From the NCBI RefSeq assembly GCF_009687865.1, contig NZ_BLAE01000010.1:160202-224201 (forward strand): a stretch of 64,000 nucleotides of DNA, given 5' to 3'. This DNA is from Acrocarpospora macrocephala. Its GTDB lineage: Bacteria > Actinomycetota > Actinomycetes > Streptosporangiales > Streptosporangiaceae. Under the pieces are notes generated by a model. It was not told where the DNA came from. It made no database searches and was given only the letters and a program-made list of their open reading frames with translations. A program made the translations under genes and the position numbers. Positions 17,440-25,809 of this stretch are shown here, in pieces. Each line of letters starts with the position of its first letter. The stretch's first letter is position 1.

Positions 17440-18467
17440 GAGGTACCTCCCAGGACCAGGTCCTTCGAGCGGACACAGCGCGTCGCCCGCGGTCCGTACG
17501 ACGTCAGCGGGACCGGGGCGGCGCGGCACTCGTCGGCCGCGTACCTGCAGCGGGTTTCGAACCTGCACCGATCGGCTACGCTCGCCGCTTCCGGCACCAC
17601 ACCCGGGATCGGCACGAGCCGATCGGTCGGCTTGCCGTGCTGGGGCATCGCGAGGAGCAGTCCCTCGGTGTAGGGGTGCAGCGGCCGTTCGAACAGCTCG
17701 TATACGGTGGCCGACTCCACGATCTGGCCCGCGTACATGACCGCGACCCGGTCGCAGATGTCGGCGACCACGCCGAGGTCATGGGAGATGAACAGCATCG
17801 CCATGTTGAACTCTTGTTGCAGCCCGCGCAGGAGGGTCAGGATCTGCGCCTGGACCGTGACGTCGAGGGCTGTCGTGGGTTCGTCCGCGATCAGCAGCTT
17901 CGGGCTGCAGGCCAGCGCGCCGGCGATCATCGCCCGCTGCAGCATTCCGCCGGAGAAGCGGTGCGGGTAGTCCCTGAGGCGCTGCCGCGCGCCGGGGATC
18001 CCGACCAGGTCGAGGAGTTCGGCGGCCCGGTCGCCGGCCTGCTTTCTGGTCACCTTGCGGTGCGCGCGGATCGCCTCGACGAGCTGGTCGCCGATCGTGA
18101 AGGCCGGGTTCAGCGCGGTGAGCGGCTCCTGGAAGATCATCGCGATGTGGTTGCCGCGCACCTTGCGCATCTGCGGCTCGTCCAGCGCGAGCAGGTCCTG
18201 CCCCTCGAACAGAATCCGCCCCGCGGCGATCCGTCCGGGCGGCGTGGGGATGAGCCGCATGATCGACATCGCCGTGACGCTCTTGCCCGAGCCGCTCTCC
18301 CCCACCAGCCCCATCGTCTCCCCGGCCCGCACGGAGAAACTGACATCGTCCACCACCCGTGACCATCCGTGCCCGGTGGCGAACTCCACGGCGAAGTTCT
18401 CAACGGACAGGAGAGGATCGGCCCTGACTTCGTCCATTACTTCCTCATTCACGATGAGCGTTGTCAT
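17436..18467 (-). CDS. dipeptide/oligopeptide-type ABC transporter ATPase (OppD/DppD-like)
   Basis: 343 residues. Walker A GESGSGKS at 56-63, signature FSGGMLQR, Walker [14 protein letters not shown], and the C-terminal [16 protein letters not shown] extension. First of two coupled ATPases. It begins 12 bases after the permease stop at 18480. An AT-rich N-terminal extension of ~18 residues precedes the homologous part. Confidence 0.92.
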   Translation of the reverse strand: MTTLIVNEEVMDEVRADPLLSVENFAVEFATGHGWSRVVDDVSFSVRAGETMGLVGESGSGKSVTAMSIMRLIPTPPGRIAAGRILFEGQDLLALDEPQMRKVRGNHIAMIFQEPLTALNPAFTIGDQLVEAIRAHRKVTRKQAGDRAAELLDLVGIPGARQRLRDYPHRFSGGMLQRAMIAGALACSPKLLIADEPTTALDVTVQAQILTLLRGLQQEFNMAMLFISHDLGVVADICDRVAVMYAGQIVESATVYELFERPLHPYTEGLLLAMPQHGKPTDRLVPIPGVVPEAASVADRCRFETRCRYAADECRAAPVPLTSYGPRATRCVRSKDLVLGGTS

Positions 18468-18479
18468 GCTGACGACCTC

Positions 18480-19358
18480 TCAACTGGTCCGAATCTCCCG
18501 ACCCAACGAGTCCCGCAGTGCGTCAGCCAGAACGTTGAGCGCCAGGACGGTCAGCGCGATCGCGACACCGGGAATGAAGATCTGCCAACCGGCGGTGTAG
18601 ACGTAGGTGTAGCTGCTGGAGAGCATCCGCCCCCAACTGGGGCTCGGCGGCTGGACACCCAGGCCGAGGAACGACAGGGCCGCCTCCGCCAGCAGCGCGA
18701 ACCCCATGGTGACCGCGGCCTGGACGATGAGGGGCGAGGCGATGTTGTGCAGCACCCGGTGGCGGATGATGTCGAAGGTCGGTGTGCCGATCGACCTCGA
18801 TGCCTCTATATAGGTCTCTTCCCGGACCGCCAGGACCTGCCCTCGGATGAGCCGGAGGAATGTGGGGAGGAAGACGACCGCGAGCGCGATGGTGGCGTTG
18901 CGCAGGCCCGGTCCGAGGACGGCGCTGATCGTCAGTGCCAGCACGAGGGCGGGCAGGGTCTGGACGGCGTCCGCGAAACGCATGATCACCGTGTCCAGCG
19001 GACCCTTGACGTACCCGCTCACCAGCCCCAGCGGCAGGGCGATCAGCAGCGAGAGGCCGACTGAGGCGACACCGGCGATGAGGGACACCCGCGCTCCGTA
19101 CATCATCCGGCTGAGGATGTCGCGCCCGATGTCATCGGTGCCGAGCCAGTGCGCGGCCGACGGTTGCTGGTTGATCGCCGCGAGCGTCTGCTCCAGCGGA
19201 TCGTATGGGGCGATCAGCGGAGCACCGAAGGCGACGGCTGTGAGCAGCACCAGATACGCCGCCGCGATCACGCCGCTCCGGTTGCGCGAGAACCGGAGCC
19301 AGAACGTCGATCGCCTCTCCATGGTCAGACCGGGAACGATGGCAGTGGCTGTGGTCAT
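18480..19358 (-). CDS. ABC transporter permease, DppC-like
   Basis: 292 residues with about six membrane segments. The N-terminal NRSGVIAAAYLVLLTAVAFG and the cytoplasmic EAA-loop region (SRSIGTPTFDIIRHRVLHN) are typical of the second permease of dipeptide transporters. The start at 19358 shares one base with the stop of the DppB-like gene (TGATG), so the two are coupled. A long open frame upstream in this phase is not coding. Confidence 0.9.
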   Translation of the reverse strand: MTTATAIVPGLTMERRSTFWLRFSRNRSGVIAAAYLVLLTAVAFGAPLIAPYDPLEQTLAAINQQPSAAHWLGTDDIGRDILSRMMYGARVSLIAGVASVGLSLLIALPLGLVSGYVKGPLDTVIMRFADAVQTLPALVLALTISAVLGPGLRNATIALAVVFLPTFLRLIRGQVLAVREETYIEASRSIGTPTFDIIRHRVLHNIASPLIVQAAVTMGFALLAEAALSFLGLGVQPPSPSWGRMLSSSYTYVYTAGWQIFIPGVAIALTVLALNVLADALRDSLGREIRTS

Positions 19359-20305
19359 CACTCTTGCCTCAACTTCGGGTTCACGAATCCGTAGGAGATG
19401 TCGACGAGGAAATTGATCAACACCACCAGGAGGGCGATGACGAGCACCGCGCCCTGCACCACAGGCAGGTCCAGCGTGAAGACCGAATCGTAGATGTACT
19501 TTCCGACGCCCGGGATACCGAAGATCTGCTCGACGATGACCGTGCCGCCCAGCAGGTAGGCGACCTGCACGCCGAGCAGCGTCAGGATCGGCATGACCGC
19601 GTTCTTCAGCGCGTGCTTGGCGACGATCCTGCGCGGTGACAGGCCGCGGGCCTTCGCCGTACGGACATAGTCCATGTTCATGACGTCGATGAGCGAGCCG
19701 CGGAGTTGGCGGGCGACAACAGCCGCGCCAGCGGCGCCGAGCGCGACGGAGGGCATCGTGATGCTCTGGAGCCAGCCGGTCGGCGATTCCGAGATGGAGG
19801 TGTAGCCGATCGCCGGGAACCACCCGAGGTTGACGGCGAACACCACGATGAGGATGAGGGCGATCCAGAAGCTCGGCATGGCGATCCCGACACTCGCCCC
19901 GCCCTGCACCAGCCGGTCGACCCAGGTGCCCCGGCGCAGCGCGGCCGCGATCCCGCCCGCCAGGCCGCCGACGATCGTGACGACCAGCGCGCCGATCGCC
20001 AGGCTGATGGTCACCGGGAAGCGCCGCAGCAGCTCGGTCGTCACTGGCACGTGCATGTACAGCGAGGTGCCGAGGTCTCCGTGCAGCACGCCCGACAACC
20101 AGGTCCAGTACTGGACCAGCGGCGCTTCGTTCAGCCCGAGCTCGGTGCGGATCGCCTCGATGCGCTCGGGCGACGCCGACTCGCCGGCGAGCGTGACGGC
20201 GGCGTCGCCCGGGATCAGGTAGGTCAGCCCGAAGATCCCGATCGAGACGATGAGCAGTACCGGGAGGAGGCTGATCAGGCGCTTCACGATGTATTGGATC
20301 GGCAC
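19358..20305 (-). CDS. ABC transporter permease, DppB-like
   Basis: 315 residues; N-terminus IVKRLISLLPVLLIVSIGIF, then GDAAVTLAGE and the EAA loop YVRTAKARGLSPRRIVAKHALKN, as in DppB/OppB. It forms the membrane channel with 18480-19358. It lies 36 bases after the substrate-binding protein gene. Confidence 0.92.
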   Translation of the reverse strand: MPIQYIVKRLISLLPVLLIVSIGIFGLTYLIPGDAAVTLAGESASPERIEAIRTELGLNEAPLVQYWTWLSGVLHGDLGTSLYMHVPVTTELLRRFPVTISLAIGALVVTIVGGLAGGIAAALRRGTWVDRLVQGGASVGIAMPSFWIALILIVVFAVNLGWFPAIGYTSISESPTGWLQSITMPSVALGAAGAAVVARQLRGSLIDVMNMDYVRTAKARGLSPRRIVAKHALKNAVMPILTLLGVQVAYLLGGTVIVEQIFGIPGVGKYIYDSVFTLDLPVVQGAVLVIALLVVLINFLVDISYGFVNPKLRQE

Positions 20306-20341
20306 GGGCCAACCTCCTCCTGGTGAGTTGCCGACATCGGC

Positions 20342-21943
20342 CTACGTCTTCTTGATGAAGATCGACGAGAAGTCGGCGCCGGTGCACGCGTTGCCGTAGT
20401 CCCGCAGGGCGCCGTCCTTGAAGCCCACCCGAGCGGAGTAGCCCCACGTCGAGGGTGTGTACGCGACGCCGATCTCGCGCGCTTCCTCGACGATGATCTT
20501 CGATGCCTGCTGGAGGCCGGTGTTGATCTCGGCTTGATCGGTCGAGCCTTGGACACCGTAGACGATGTCGTTCAGGGCGGGGTTGCTATATTTGCTGGTG
20601 TTGAGTACGCCTACCGGGCCGTACAGGCTGAGAAAGGTCAGGGTCGGGTCGGTGCGCGGAATCCACCAGTTCTGGCCGGCGTTCGTTTTCTTGTCGATGT
20701 GGTAGTCCTGGGTCATGTTCGGCCCGGGCACGATCGTGAGATTGACGCCGATGTCCGCGAGATTTGATTTCAGCACTTCAGCCGAGCGTGCGGAGGGCCC
20801 GGTCGGGAATGCCTGCATCGTCATGGCGAAGCCGTTGGGATATCCGGCTTCGGCCAGCAGCTGCTTGGCTTTGGCCGGGTCGAACGTGTAATAGTTTTCG
20901 AGGGCCGGGTCATGGCCCGGGAAACCCTTGGGGAAGATCTGCCATTTCGGCGCCGCGGTCGGGCCGAAGATCGTCTTGGCCACCTCGGCTCGGTTGAACG
21001 CGTAGTTCAGGGCCTGGCGCACCTTCAGGTTGTCCAAGGGCGGGTCATGCAGGCTGGTGTTGAGGTTCACGTAGTACGCGGAGTCCGAGGTGTTGACCTG
21101 TGCTCCGGTTCTCGGGTTCGCCTTGAGCGCGTCTATTCCCTCCAGGTCGACGAATCCCAGATCGAGGTTGTCGGCGAGCAGGGCGTTACGGACCGCGGCC
21201 ACATCGGTGAGATGCACGAAGTCGATTCCGGCGTAGGGGAACTGGTCCGGGTCGAAATAGGCGTCGTGCCTTCTGAGTTTCATCGACTCGCCCGGGCGCC
21301 ATTCGGCCACCTTGAACGGCCCGGCGCCGATCGGCGTGGTGCCAAGCGTGCCGTCGGCGATGGAGGCGGGGGCGGGGATCATGCCTTCACGGCCGGCGAA
21401 CGTCGCCAGGAGTCCACCGGCGGCGGGCCGCGACGTGCGGATTCGCACAGTCTTGTCGTCCACGGCTTCGGCGTCCACGATCGCCTCAAGCGATCCGGCG
21501 TAGGCGGAATCCTTGGCGCGATTGCGATCGATTCCGGCCTTCACGGCCTTGGCGTCGAACACCTCGCCGTTGTGGAACTTCATGTTCGCGCGGATGTGCA
21601 GATCGAGCGTTTTCTCATCGACGACGTCCCAGCTCTCGACCAGCCCCGGCTTGATGGTCCGGTCCGGAGCGAGGGTGATGAGCGTGCCGAAAATGAGGCG
21701 GCCGAGCAGGATGTCGCATCCCGAGATGGACTTGACCGGGTCGAAACTGCCGCTCAGTGAGGGTGTGGTGAGCCCCGCGGCCGCCCGCAGGATCCCCTCG
21801 CGGTCGGCACTCGCGAGCCCGGTGCTCCCGCTTGGACTGGAGGCCTGTGTCTGCGCGTTCGAACACGCGGCGAGCGGGATCGTTAACGTGAGGAGCACCC
21901 CGACCGTGCCCTGCCCCACCTTTGTGCTGAATATTCGAGTCAT
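20342..21943 (-). CDS. ABC transporter substrate-binding lipoprotein, family 5
   Basis: 533 residues. A lipoprotein signal peptide ends in the lipobox LAAC with Cys27, followed by a low-complexity SNAQTQASSPSGS linker and the SBP_bac_5 fold (GAGPFKVAEWRPGESMKL). It would bind the imported compound outside the membrane. First gene of an eight-gene operon running to 12756. The ATG at 21943 has GGAGGAG upstream; an ATG-free extension to 21979 is rejected because it would bury the signal peptide. Operator site 8 lies 100 bases upstream. Ligand not predictable. Confidence 0.9.
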   Translation of the reverse strand: MTRIFSTKVGQGTVGVLLTLTIPLAACSNAQTQASSPSGSTGLASADREGILRAAAGLTTPSLSGSFDPVKSISGCDILLGRLIFGTLITLAPDRTIKPGLVESWDVVDEKTLDLHIRANMKFHNGEVFDAKAVKAGIDRNRAKDSAYAGSLEAIVDAEAVDDKTVRIRTSRPAAGGLLATFAGREGMIPAPASIADGTLGTTPIGAGPFKVAEWRPGESMKLRRHDAYFDPDQFPYAGIDFVHLTDVAAVRNALLADNLDLGFVDLEGIDALKANPRTGAQVNTSDSAYYVNLNTSLHDPPLDNLKVRQALNYAFNRAEVAKTIFGPTAAPKWQIFPKGFPGHDPALENYYTFDPAKAKQLLAEAGYPNGFAMTMQAFPTGPSARSAEVLKSNLADIGVNLTIVPGPNMTQDYHIDKKTNAGQNWWIPRTDPTLTFLSLYGPVGVLNTSKYSNPALNDIVYGVQGSTDQAEINTGLQQASKIIVEEAREIGVAYTPSTWGYSARVGFKDGALRDYGNACTGADFSSIFIKKT

Positions 21944-22042
21944 GCTGTGTAGCTCCTCCGCCACCTGGCTCTGAGTCACCGCTAGCTGTGTCGGGCGGTA
22001 GGTGCGTCGAACAGACCTCCGCGATCGAATCGAACTCGACGT

Positions 22043-22058
22043 TTCTATGCTTCTCGAA
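22043..22058. promoter_or_regulatory. putative ArsR-type operator, site 8
   Basis: TTCTATGCTTCTCGAA, upstream of the importer operon (start 21943). It lies in the 362-base divergent region 21944-22305, which holds sites 8 and 9 and no gene that I can see. Confidence 0.55.
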
Positions 22059-22259
22059 TCATCATCGCGTTCGTTCCACCATGGTGATAGTCGCCACAGC
22101 GGACGTCAAGTACTTTCGACGCGGATGTTTCGACAACGTTTCAACGGCTTACAGGACGCGGTCGGCCTCCCGTGGTATACGCGCCACTAGCGCTCTGACA
22201 TGGCACGCGATCGCCGCGCCGCGCTGAGGTCGGACTTGACAGCGCTGGTCGGCGCACTG

Positions 22260-22275
22260 TTCGATGGTTCTCGAA
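22260..22275. promoter_or_regulatory. putative ArsR-type operator, site 9
   Basis: TTCGATGGTTCTCGAA, 30 bases upstream of the ATG at 22306. The outer five bases are perfectly inverted (TTCGA/TCGAA). Confidence 0.6.
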
Positions 22276-22305
22276 TGATCGTATAGAGGGAGGATCCAGG
22301 AAATC

Positions 22306-23547
22306 ATGACGAGCGCTTTTCCGATCGGCAGCATCCCGCCTCTTGGTGAGGTGCCGCGGAGGATGCTCGCGCAGGTGGTCCGTCAGGACCGCATGGGCGA
22401 GCCGATTGACGCGTTCCAGATCGAGGAGATCGACACACCTTCTATCCAGGCGGACGAGGTGCTCGTCGCAGTCATGGCCGCGGGTATCAACTACAACAAC
22501 GTCTGGGCCGCGCGCGGCATCCCGATCGACATCGTCGCGGCCCGCCAGAAGGCCGGCGCCACCGAGGATTTCCACGTGGGCGGCAGCGACGCCGCCGGAA
22601 TCGTCTACGCCGTCGGCCCTGACGTCTCCAACGTCCAGATCGGCGACGAAGTCGTGATCCACCACGGCTGGTGGGACCGCGACGACCCCTGGGTCAAAGC
22701 CGGAAAAGACCCGATGACCGCGCCCAGCGCGAAGGTATGGGGATACGACGGCCCCAACTACGGCGCCTTCGGCCAGTTCACCGTCGCGCAGGCGCACCAG
22801 CTCATGCCCAAAGCCGACCATCTGACATGGGAGGAGGCCGCCGCTCCATCCCTCGTCGGCACCACCGCCTACCGGATGCTCTTCGGCTGGGAGGGCAACA
22901 CCGTCCAAGCGGGCGACGTCGTCCTCATCTGGGGCGGCTCCGGCGGTTTGGGGACACAGGCGATCCAGCTCGCCAAGCTCGCGGGCGCGATCCCGGTCGC
23001 CGTCGTCTCCAACGCCGAAAAGGGCAAGTACTGCGTGTCGCTCGGGGCCGCGGGTTACATCGACCGCACCGAGTTCGACCACTGGGGCGTCCCCCCGCAC
23101 TGGACGGACGGACCGGGCCAGAAGGCGTGGATGGCAGGCGCACGAGCGTTCGGCAACAAGATCTGGGAAATCGTCGGCGAACGCAAGAGCCCCGCGATCG
23201 TCTTCGAACATCCCGGCGAGGACACGATCCCCACATCGATCTTCGTTTGCGACGGCGGCGGAATGGTCGTCGTCTGCGCAGGCACAACCGGCTACAGCGC
23301 CGTGGTCGACCTCCGTTATCACTGGGTACGGCAGAAGCGGCTCCAGGGCTCACACGGCACCAACGACGCGCAGGCCAACGCCTACAACGACCTCGTCCGC
23401 GCGGGCAAGATCGACCCCTGCATGACCCGCGTCCTCCCCTTCGAGGAAATCGGCCGCGCCCACCAGGAAATGGACGCCGGCCAACTCGGCCTCGGCAACA
23501 CCTCAATCCTCATCGGCGCCTCCACGCCAGGATTGGGCAGGAAATGA
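22306..23547 (+). CDS. ccr: crotonyl-CoA carboxylase/reductase-like MDR enzyme
   Basis: 413-residue medium-chain reductase with the features of the crotonyl-CoA carboxylase/reductase group: an unusually long N-terminal part (IPPLGEVPRRMLAQVVRQDR), the segment AGINYNNVWAARGIP, the insertion VWGYDGPNYGAFGQF, the NADPH fold LIWGGSGGLGTQAIQLAKLAG, and the late RLQGSHGTNDAQA. The family reduces enoyl-CoA with NADPH, with or without fixing CO2, giving for example ethylmalonyl-CoA. Whether the CO2-binding residues are all present was not verified, so plain enoyl-CoA reduction is the alternative. It is a single gene with operator site 9 directly upstream. Confidence 0.78.
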   Translation: MTSAFPIGSIPPLGEVPRRMLAQVVRQDRMGEPIDAFQIEEIDTPSIQADEVLVAVMAAGINYNNVWAARGIPIDIVAARQKAGATEDFHVGGSDAAGIVYAVGPDVSNVQIGDEVVIHHGWWDRDDPWVKAGKDPMTAPSAKVWGYDGPNYGAFGQFTVAQAHQLMPKADHLTWEEAAAPSLVGTTAYRMLFGWEGNTVQAGDVVLIWGGSGGLGTQAIQLAKLAGAIPVAVVSNAEKGKYCVSLGAAGYIDRTEFDHWGVPPHWTDGPGQKAWMAGARAFGNKIWEIVGERKSPAIVFEHPGEDTIPTSIFVCDGGGMVVVCAGTTGYSAVVDLRYHWVRQKRLQGSHGTNDAQANAYNDLVRAGKIDPCMTRVLPFEEIGRAHQEMDAGQLGLGNTSILIGASTPGLGRK

Positions 23548-23869
23548 CGAGTTCCATGGCGTTTCGCACATGCCATCGGAACCACCGGCCATGACGACTC
23601 TCGTCGCCGCGGGATCCGCGTGCGATGGGTCGTTGCTCCATGATCGAGCGGCAGCGTCAAGAGCGGGATGAACGCCCGGGAATGGTCGTCGGCGGCGCTG
23701 TCGCCGGGGACCTTCCCAGCGCGGGGCGCCCCTTCGCGGGCGACCCCGTCTCCGACCGACCTGCACGCGGGCGGGAAGATGGAGATCGTCTCCAGGATGA
23801 CACGACGGCGCCGCACGCCACTGACCTATTCGCAGCTCTCCGCGATGACGTCACGCGCTGCGGGGCCGG
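23548..23869. other. 322-base gap between convergent genes, no feature recognised
   Basis: Between the convergent ccr-like gene and the second ArsR gene. Several frames are open, but none has a recognisable protein, a ribosome site or consistent codon use. No strong terminator hairpin was found. Confidence 0.5.
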
Positions 23870-24226
23870 TCACCGAGTTGATGCTGTTTGTTCCCCGCGC
23901 AGGCGTTCGAGGCGCAGTCGCTCAAGAAGGCCGGGAACGAAATAGTCGAAGACTTCGCGGCGAAGGTCGTAGTGGTAGAAGCGGCCTTCCTTGCGGACGT
24001 CGATGAGGCCGGCCTCGTAGAGGATCTTCACGTGATAAGAGATCGTCGACTTGGAGATCGGGAGGCGCTCGTCCAGGAGTGTGCATGCACACGTGTCATC
24101 GTCACCGAACATCGAGATGACGTCGAGGCGAAGTGGTTCGGAGAGCGCCCGGAACACGCTGATGTACTGATCAACCTGCGATCTCTCCAGGGGGGACGCG
24201 CCGAGCACGGCCTGTCCTCGTTTCAC
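23870..24226 (-). CDS. ArsR-family transcriptional regulator (copy 2)
   Basis: 118 residues, near-duplicate of the regulator at 6808: the same YISVFRALSEPLRLDVIS helix, a CxC motif TCACTLLDERL with Cys46 and Cys48 at the same positions, an identical recognition segment SKSTISYH, and the wing EGRFYHYDLRREVFDYFVP. The nearly identical recognition helices suggest that both copies read the same 16-bp operators. No convincing site was seen directly upstream of this copy. Confidence 0.88.
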   Translation of the reverse strand: MKRGQAVLGASPLERSQVDQYISVFRALSEPLRLDVISMFGDDDTCACTLLDERLPISKSTISYHVKILYEAGLIDVRKEGRFYHYDLRREVFDYFVPGLLERLRLERLRGEQTASTR

Positions 24227-24343
24227 CGATGATTCCCCGTCATCTAGATTAAGTTACTCGCCAGTAAGACCTTGCGACACGGCTTATTTGCTTAATGGTA
24301 CGCCGCGTATCCAGGCTGTCAAGTTTCTGCTTTCGTCGAAATC

Positions 24344-24614
24344 TCAACAAGCAGCACGCAGGGCCACCAGACCGAAGATCAGCGGTCGCCGCCGCCCAGG
24401 GCATCGGAGAGCGTACCGACGAGCAGCTGTCCCGTACTCAGGCCCAGGAGCATGCCGGTGAAGGCGAGCCGGGCCTGAAGATCGGTGACCTGGAGGCCGT
24501 CACGCAACTGCGGGCAGCGCCGGAAGGTACATGTCCACAGTGAGCGGCCCCAGCGCGATCAGAGCCCCCCAGAACCACCACAAAGCTCACGTACTTGCTG
24601 CCTGAGGCCACCAT
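24344..24614 (-). pseudogene. frameshifted N-terminal fragment of a Bcr/CflA-type MFS transporter
   Basis: On the minus strand the pieces ALIALGPLTVDMYLPALPAV, LAFTGMLLGLSTGQLLVGTL (ending SDALG) and GRRRPLIFGLVALRAAC appear in order but in different frames, and together match the first ~100 residues of the transporter at 2008-3258. At least two frameshifts and a stop interrupt it, and the remaining ten helices are missing. Operator site 10 is 11 bases before its presumed ATG (24614). Confidence 0.8.
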
Positions 24615-24624
24615 GGACCAGCTA

Positions 24625-24640
24625 TTCGATGATTTGCGAA
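24625..24640. promoter_or_regulatory. putative ArsR-type operator, site 10
   Basis: TTCGATGATTTGCGAA, directly upstream of the broken MFS gene on the minus strand. The operator survives beside a dead gene. Confidence 0.5.
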
Positions 24641-24750
24641 TCATCTAAATATCGTGCCACTCCCCTACAACGTCTTTTCCGTCGCCTGCCATTCCGGCAC
24701 GGCACGGGCCGCCAGATCGATGTGGATGTCCACGACGACCGGTCCGCGCG

Positions 24751-24993
24751 ATCCGCGCGCTCTCCCGCATGGGCGTCCTCGTGGGCACCGTCGAGACCGC
24801 AGCCCTGCCGGCGCTGCTGGCCGCGACCGGTCCTGACGCGAAGGGCAGCGAGTTCTACGGCCCTCGGGGACGGAGCAACCTCGGCGGCGCTCCTGCCCGG
24901 CGAGACCTGTGGCCTCCGCCGCGCGGCATGGACGACGCCCGCAGGCTCTGGGAGGTCTCCGAAGGGCTGGTCGGCGTGCGATTCCCCGCCTGA
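24751..24993 (+). pseudogene. C-terminal remnant of a short-chain dehydrogenase (retinol/protochlorophyllide reductase-like)
   Basis: The frame gives ALPALLAATGPDAKGSEFYG, then NLGGAP, and ends DARRLWEVSEGLVGVRF, the usual C-terminus of this SDR group. The cofactor and active-site parts are absent upstream. With the MFS fragment it fills most of the 24227-25018 gap; the remainder (24227-24343 and 24641-24750) shows nothing recognisable. Confidence 0.65.
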
Positions 24994-25018
24994 CCCCGAT
25001 GCTGGAGCTCGATCACTC

Positions 25019-25675
25019 CTAGGGCTCGCGTGTGCCCACCGGCTGACGCCGTTCGTGCCGCCGCCGACGCAGTCGGCGCACCACCGGGATCGCCGCCGCG
25101 ACCAGCGCGACCAGGGCGACCAGCGGCACGACGAGATCCAGGTTCCGGCGAATCACCCCGCCGGCGACCGAGCCCAGAATCAGGTAGCCGGTCACCCAGG
25201 CGGTCCCCCCGATCATGGCCCGTACCATGAACTTCCGGTAGGAGACACCAAACGCGCCCGCCAAGATCGGGGTGAGGGCATGTACCACCGGCATGAAGTA
25301 GGCGACCGCGAGAGCGGTGCCGCCGACGGCCAGGTCCGCCATCGCCCGCTCGGCGCGCTCCCAGCGTTCCCGCCCCACCCAGCCGCCAACACGACCCACG
25401 CGCAGCTGCGGGCCGAACCGGGAGCCGATCAGATAACCCCCGGATGCGCTGAGAAAGCACCCCACAATCCCCGCCGCGGCCACTCCGGCGATCTCCCACG
25501 GGCCATGCAGCGCCATGCCGGCGACAAGGAGCGCGGCGTCGCCGGGCACCAGCAGGCCGACCAGCAGCGTGCCCTCCATGGCGAGCAGAAATAACAGGGT
25601 CAACCCGACTATGGCGGGGCTTTCCCGATCCAGCGCCGACAACAGCGTTGCGATGAACTCCGGTAACTCGCTCAT
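25019..25675 (-). CDS. DedA-family membrane protein
   Basis: 218 residues with a DedA/VTT layout: an N-terminal re-entrant-type segment LLVGLLVPGDAALLVAGMAL, the GYLIGSRFG motif, and ALAVAYFMPVVHALTPILAG with F-x-P in place of the common RFxP arginine. Four to five membrane helices and an Arg-rich tail (RRLRRRRHERR). DedA proteins are lipid scramblase-like and take part in recycling of lipid carriers and envelope stability. The start at 25675 is uncertain; an in-frame start at 25729 would add 18 residues. It may work with the glycolipid-type genes to its right. Confidence 0.8.
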   Translation of the reverse strand: MSELPEFIATLLSALDRESPAIVGLTLLFLLAMEGTLLVGLLVPGDAALLVAGMALHGPWEIAGVAAAGIVGCFLSASGGYLIGSRFGPQLRVGRVGGWVGRERWERAERAMADLAVGGTALAVAYFMPVVHALTPILAGAFGVSYRKFMVRAMIGGTAWVTGYLILGSVAGGVIRRNLDLVVPLVALVALVAAAIPVVRRLRRRRHERRQPVGTREP

Positions 25676-25809
25676 CGCGCCCACCGCGGACGAGCGTGTG
25701 TTTGGGTCATGCTCCCTATATATGCGCATCCCGCGCCCGTCGCTTCGGCCAGAACCCTGAGATGAACCCTGAGACGGACCCTGAGATCACGGCCTCCTGG
25801 GCATCGGAT

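Noticed and set aside
18480..20447. A 655-residue frame as one transporter protein
   Set aside because: Its first half is a shadow of the DppB-like gene; the DppC-like gene starts at 19358.
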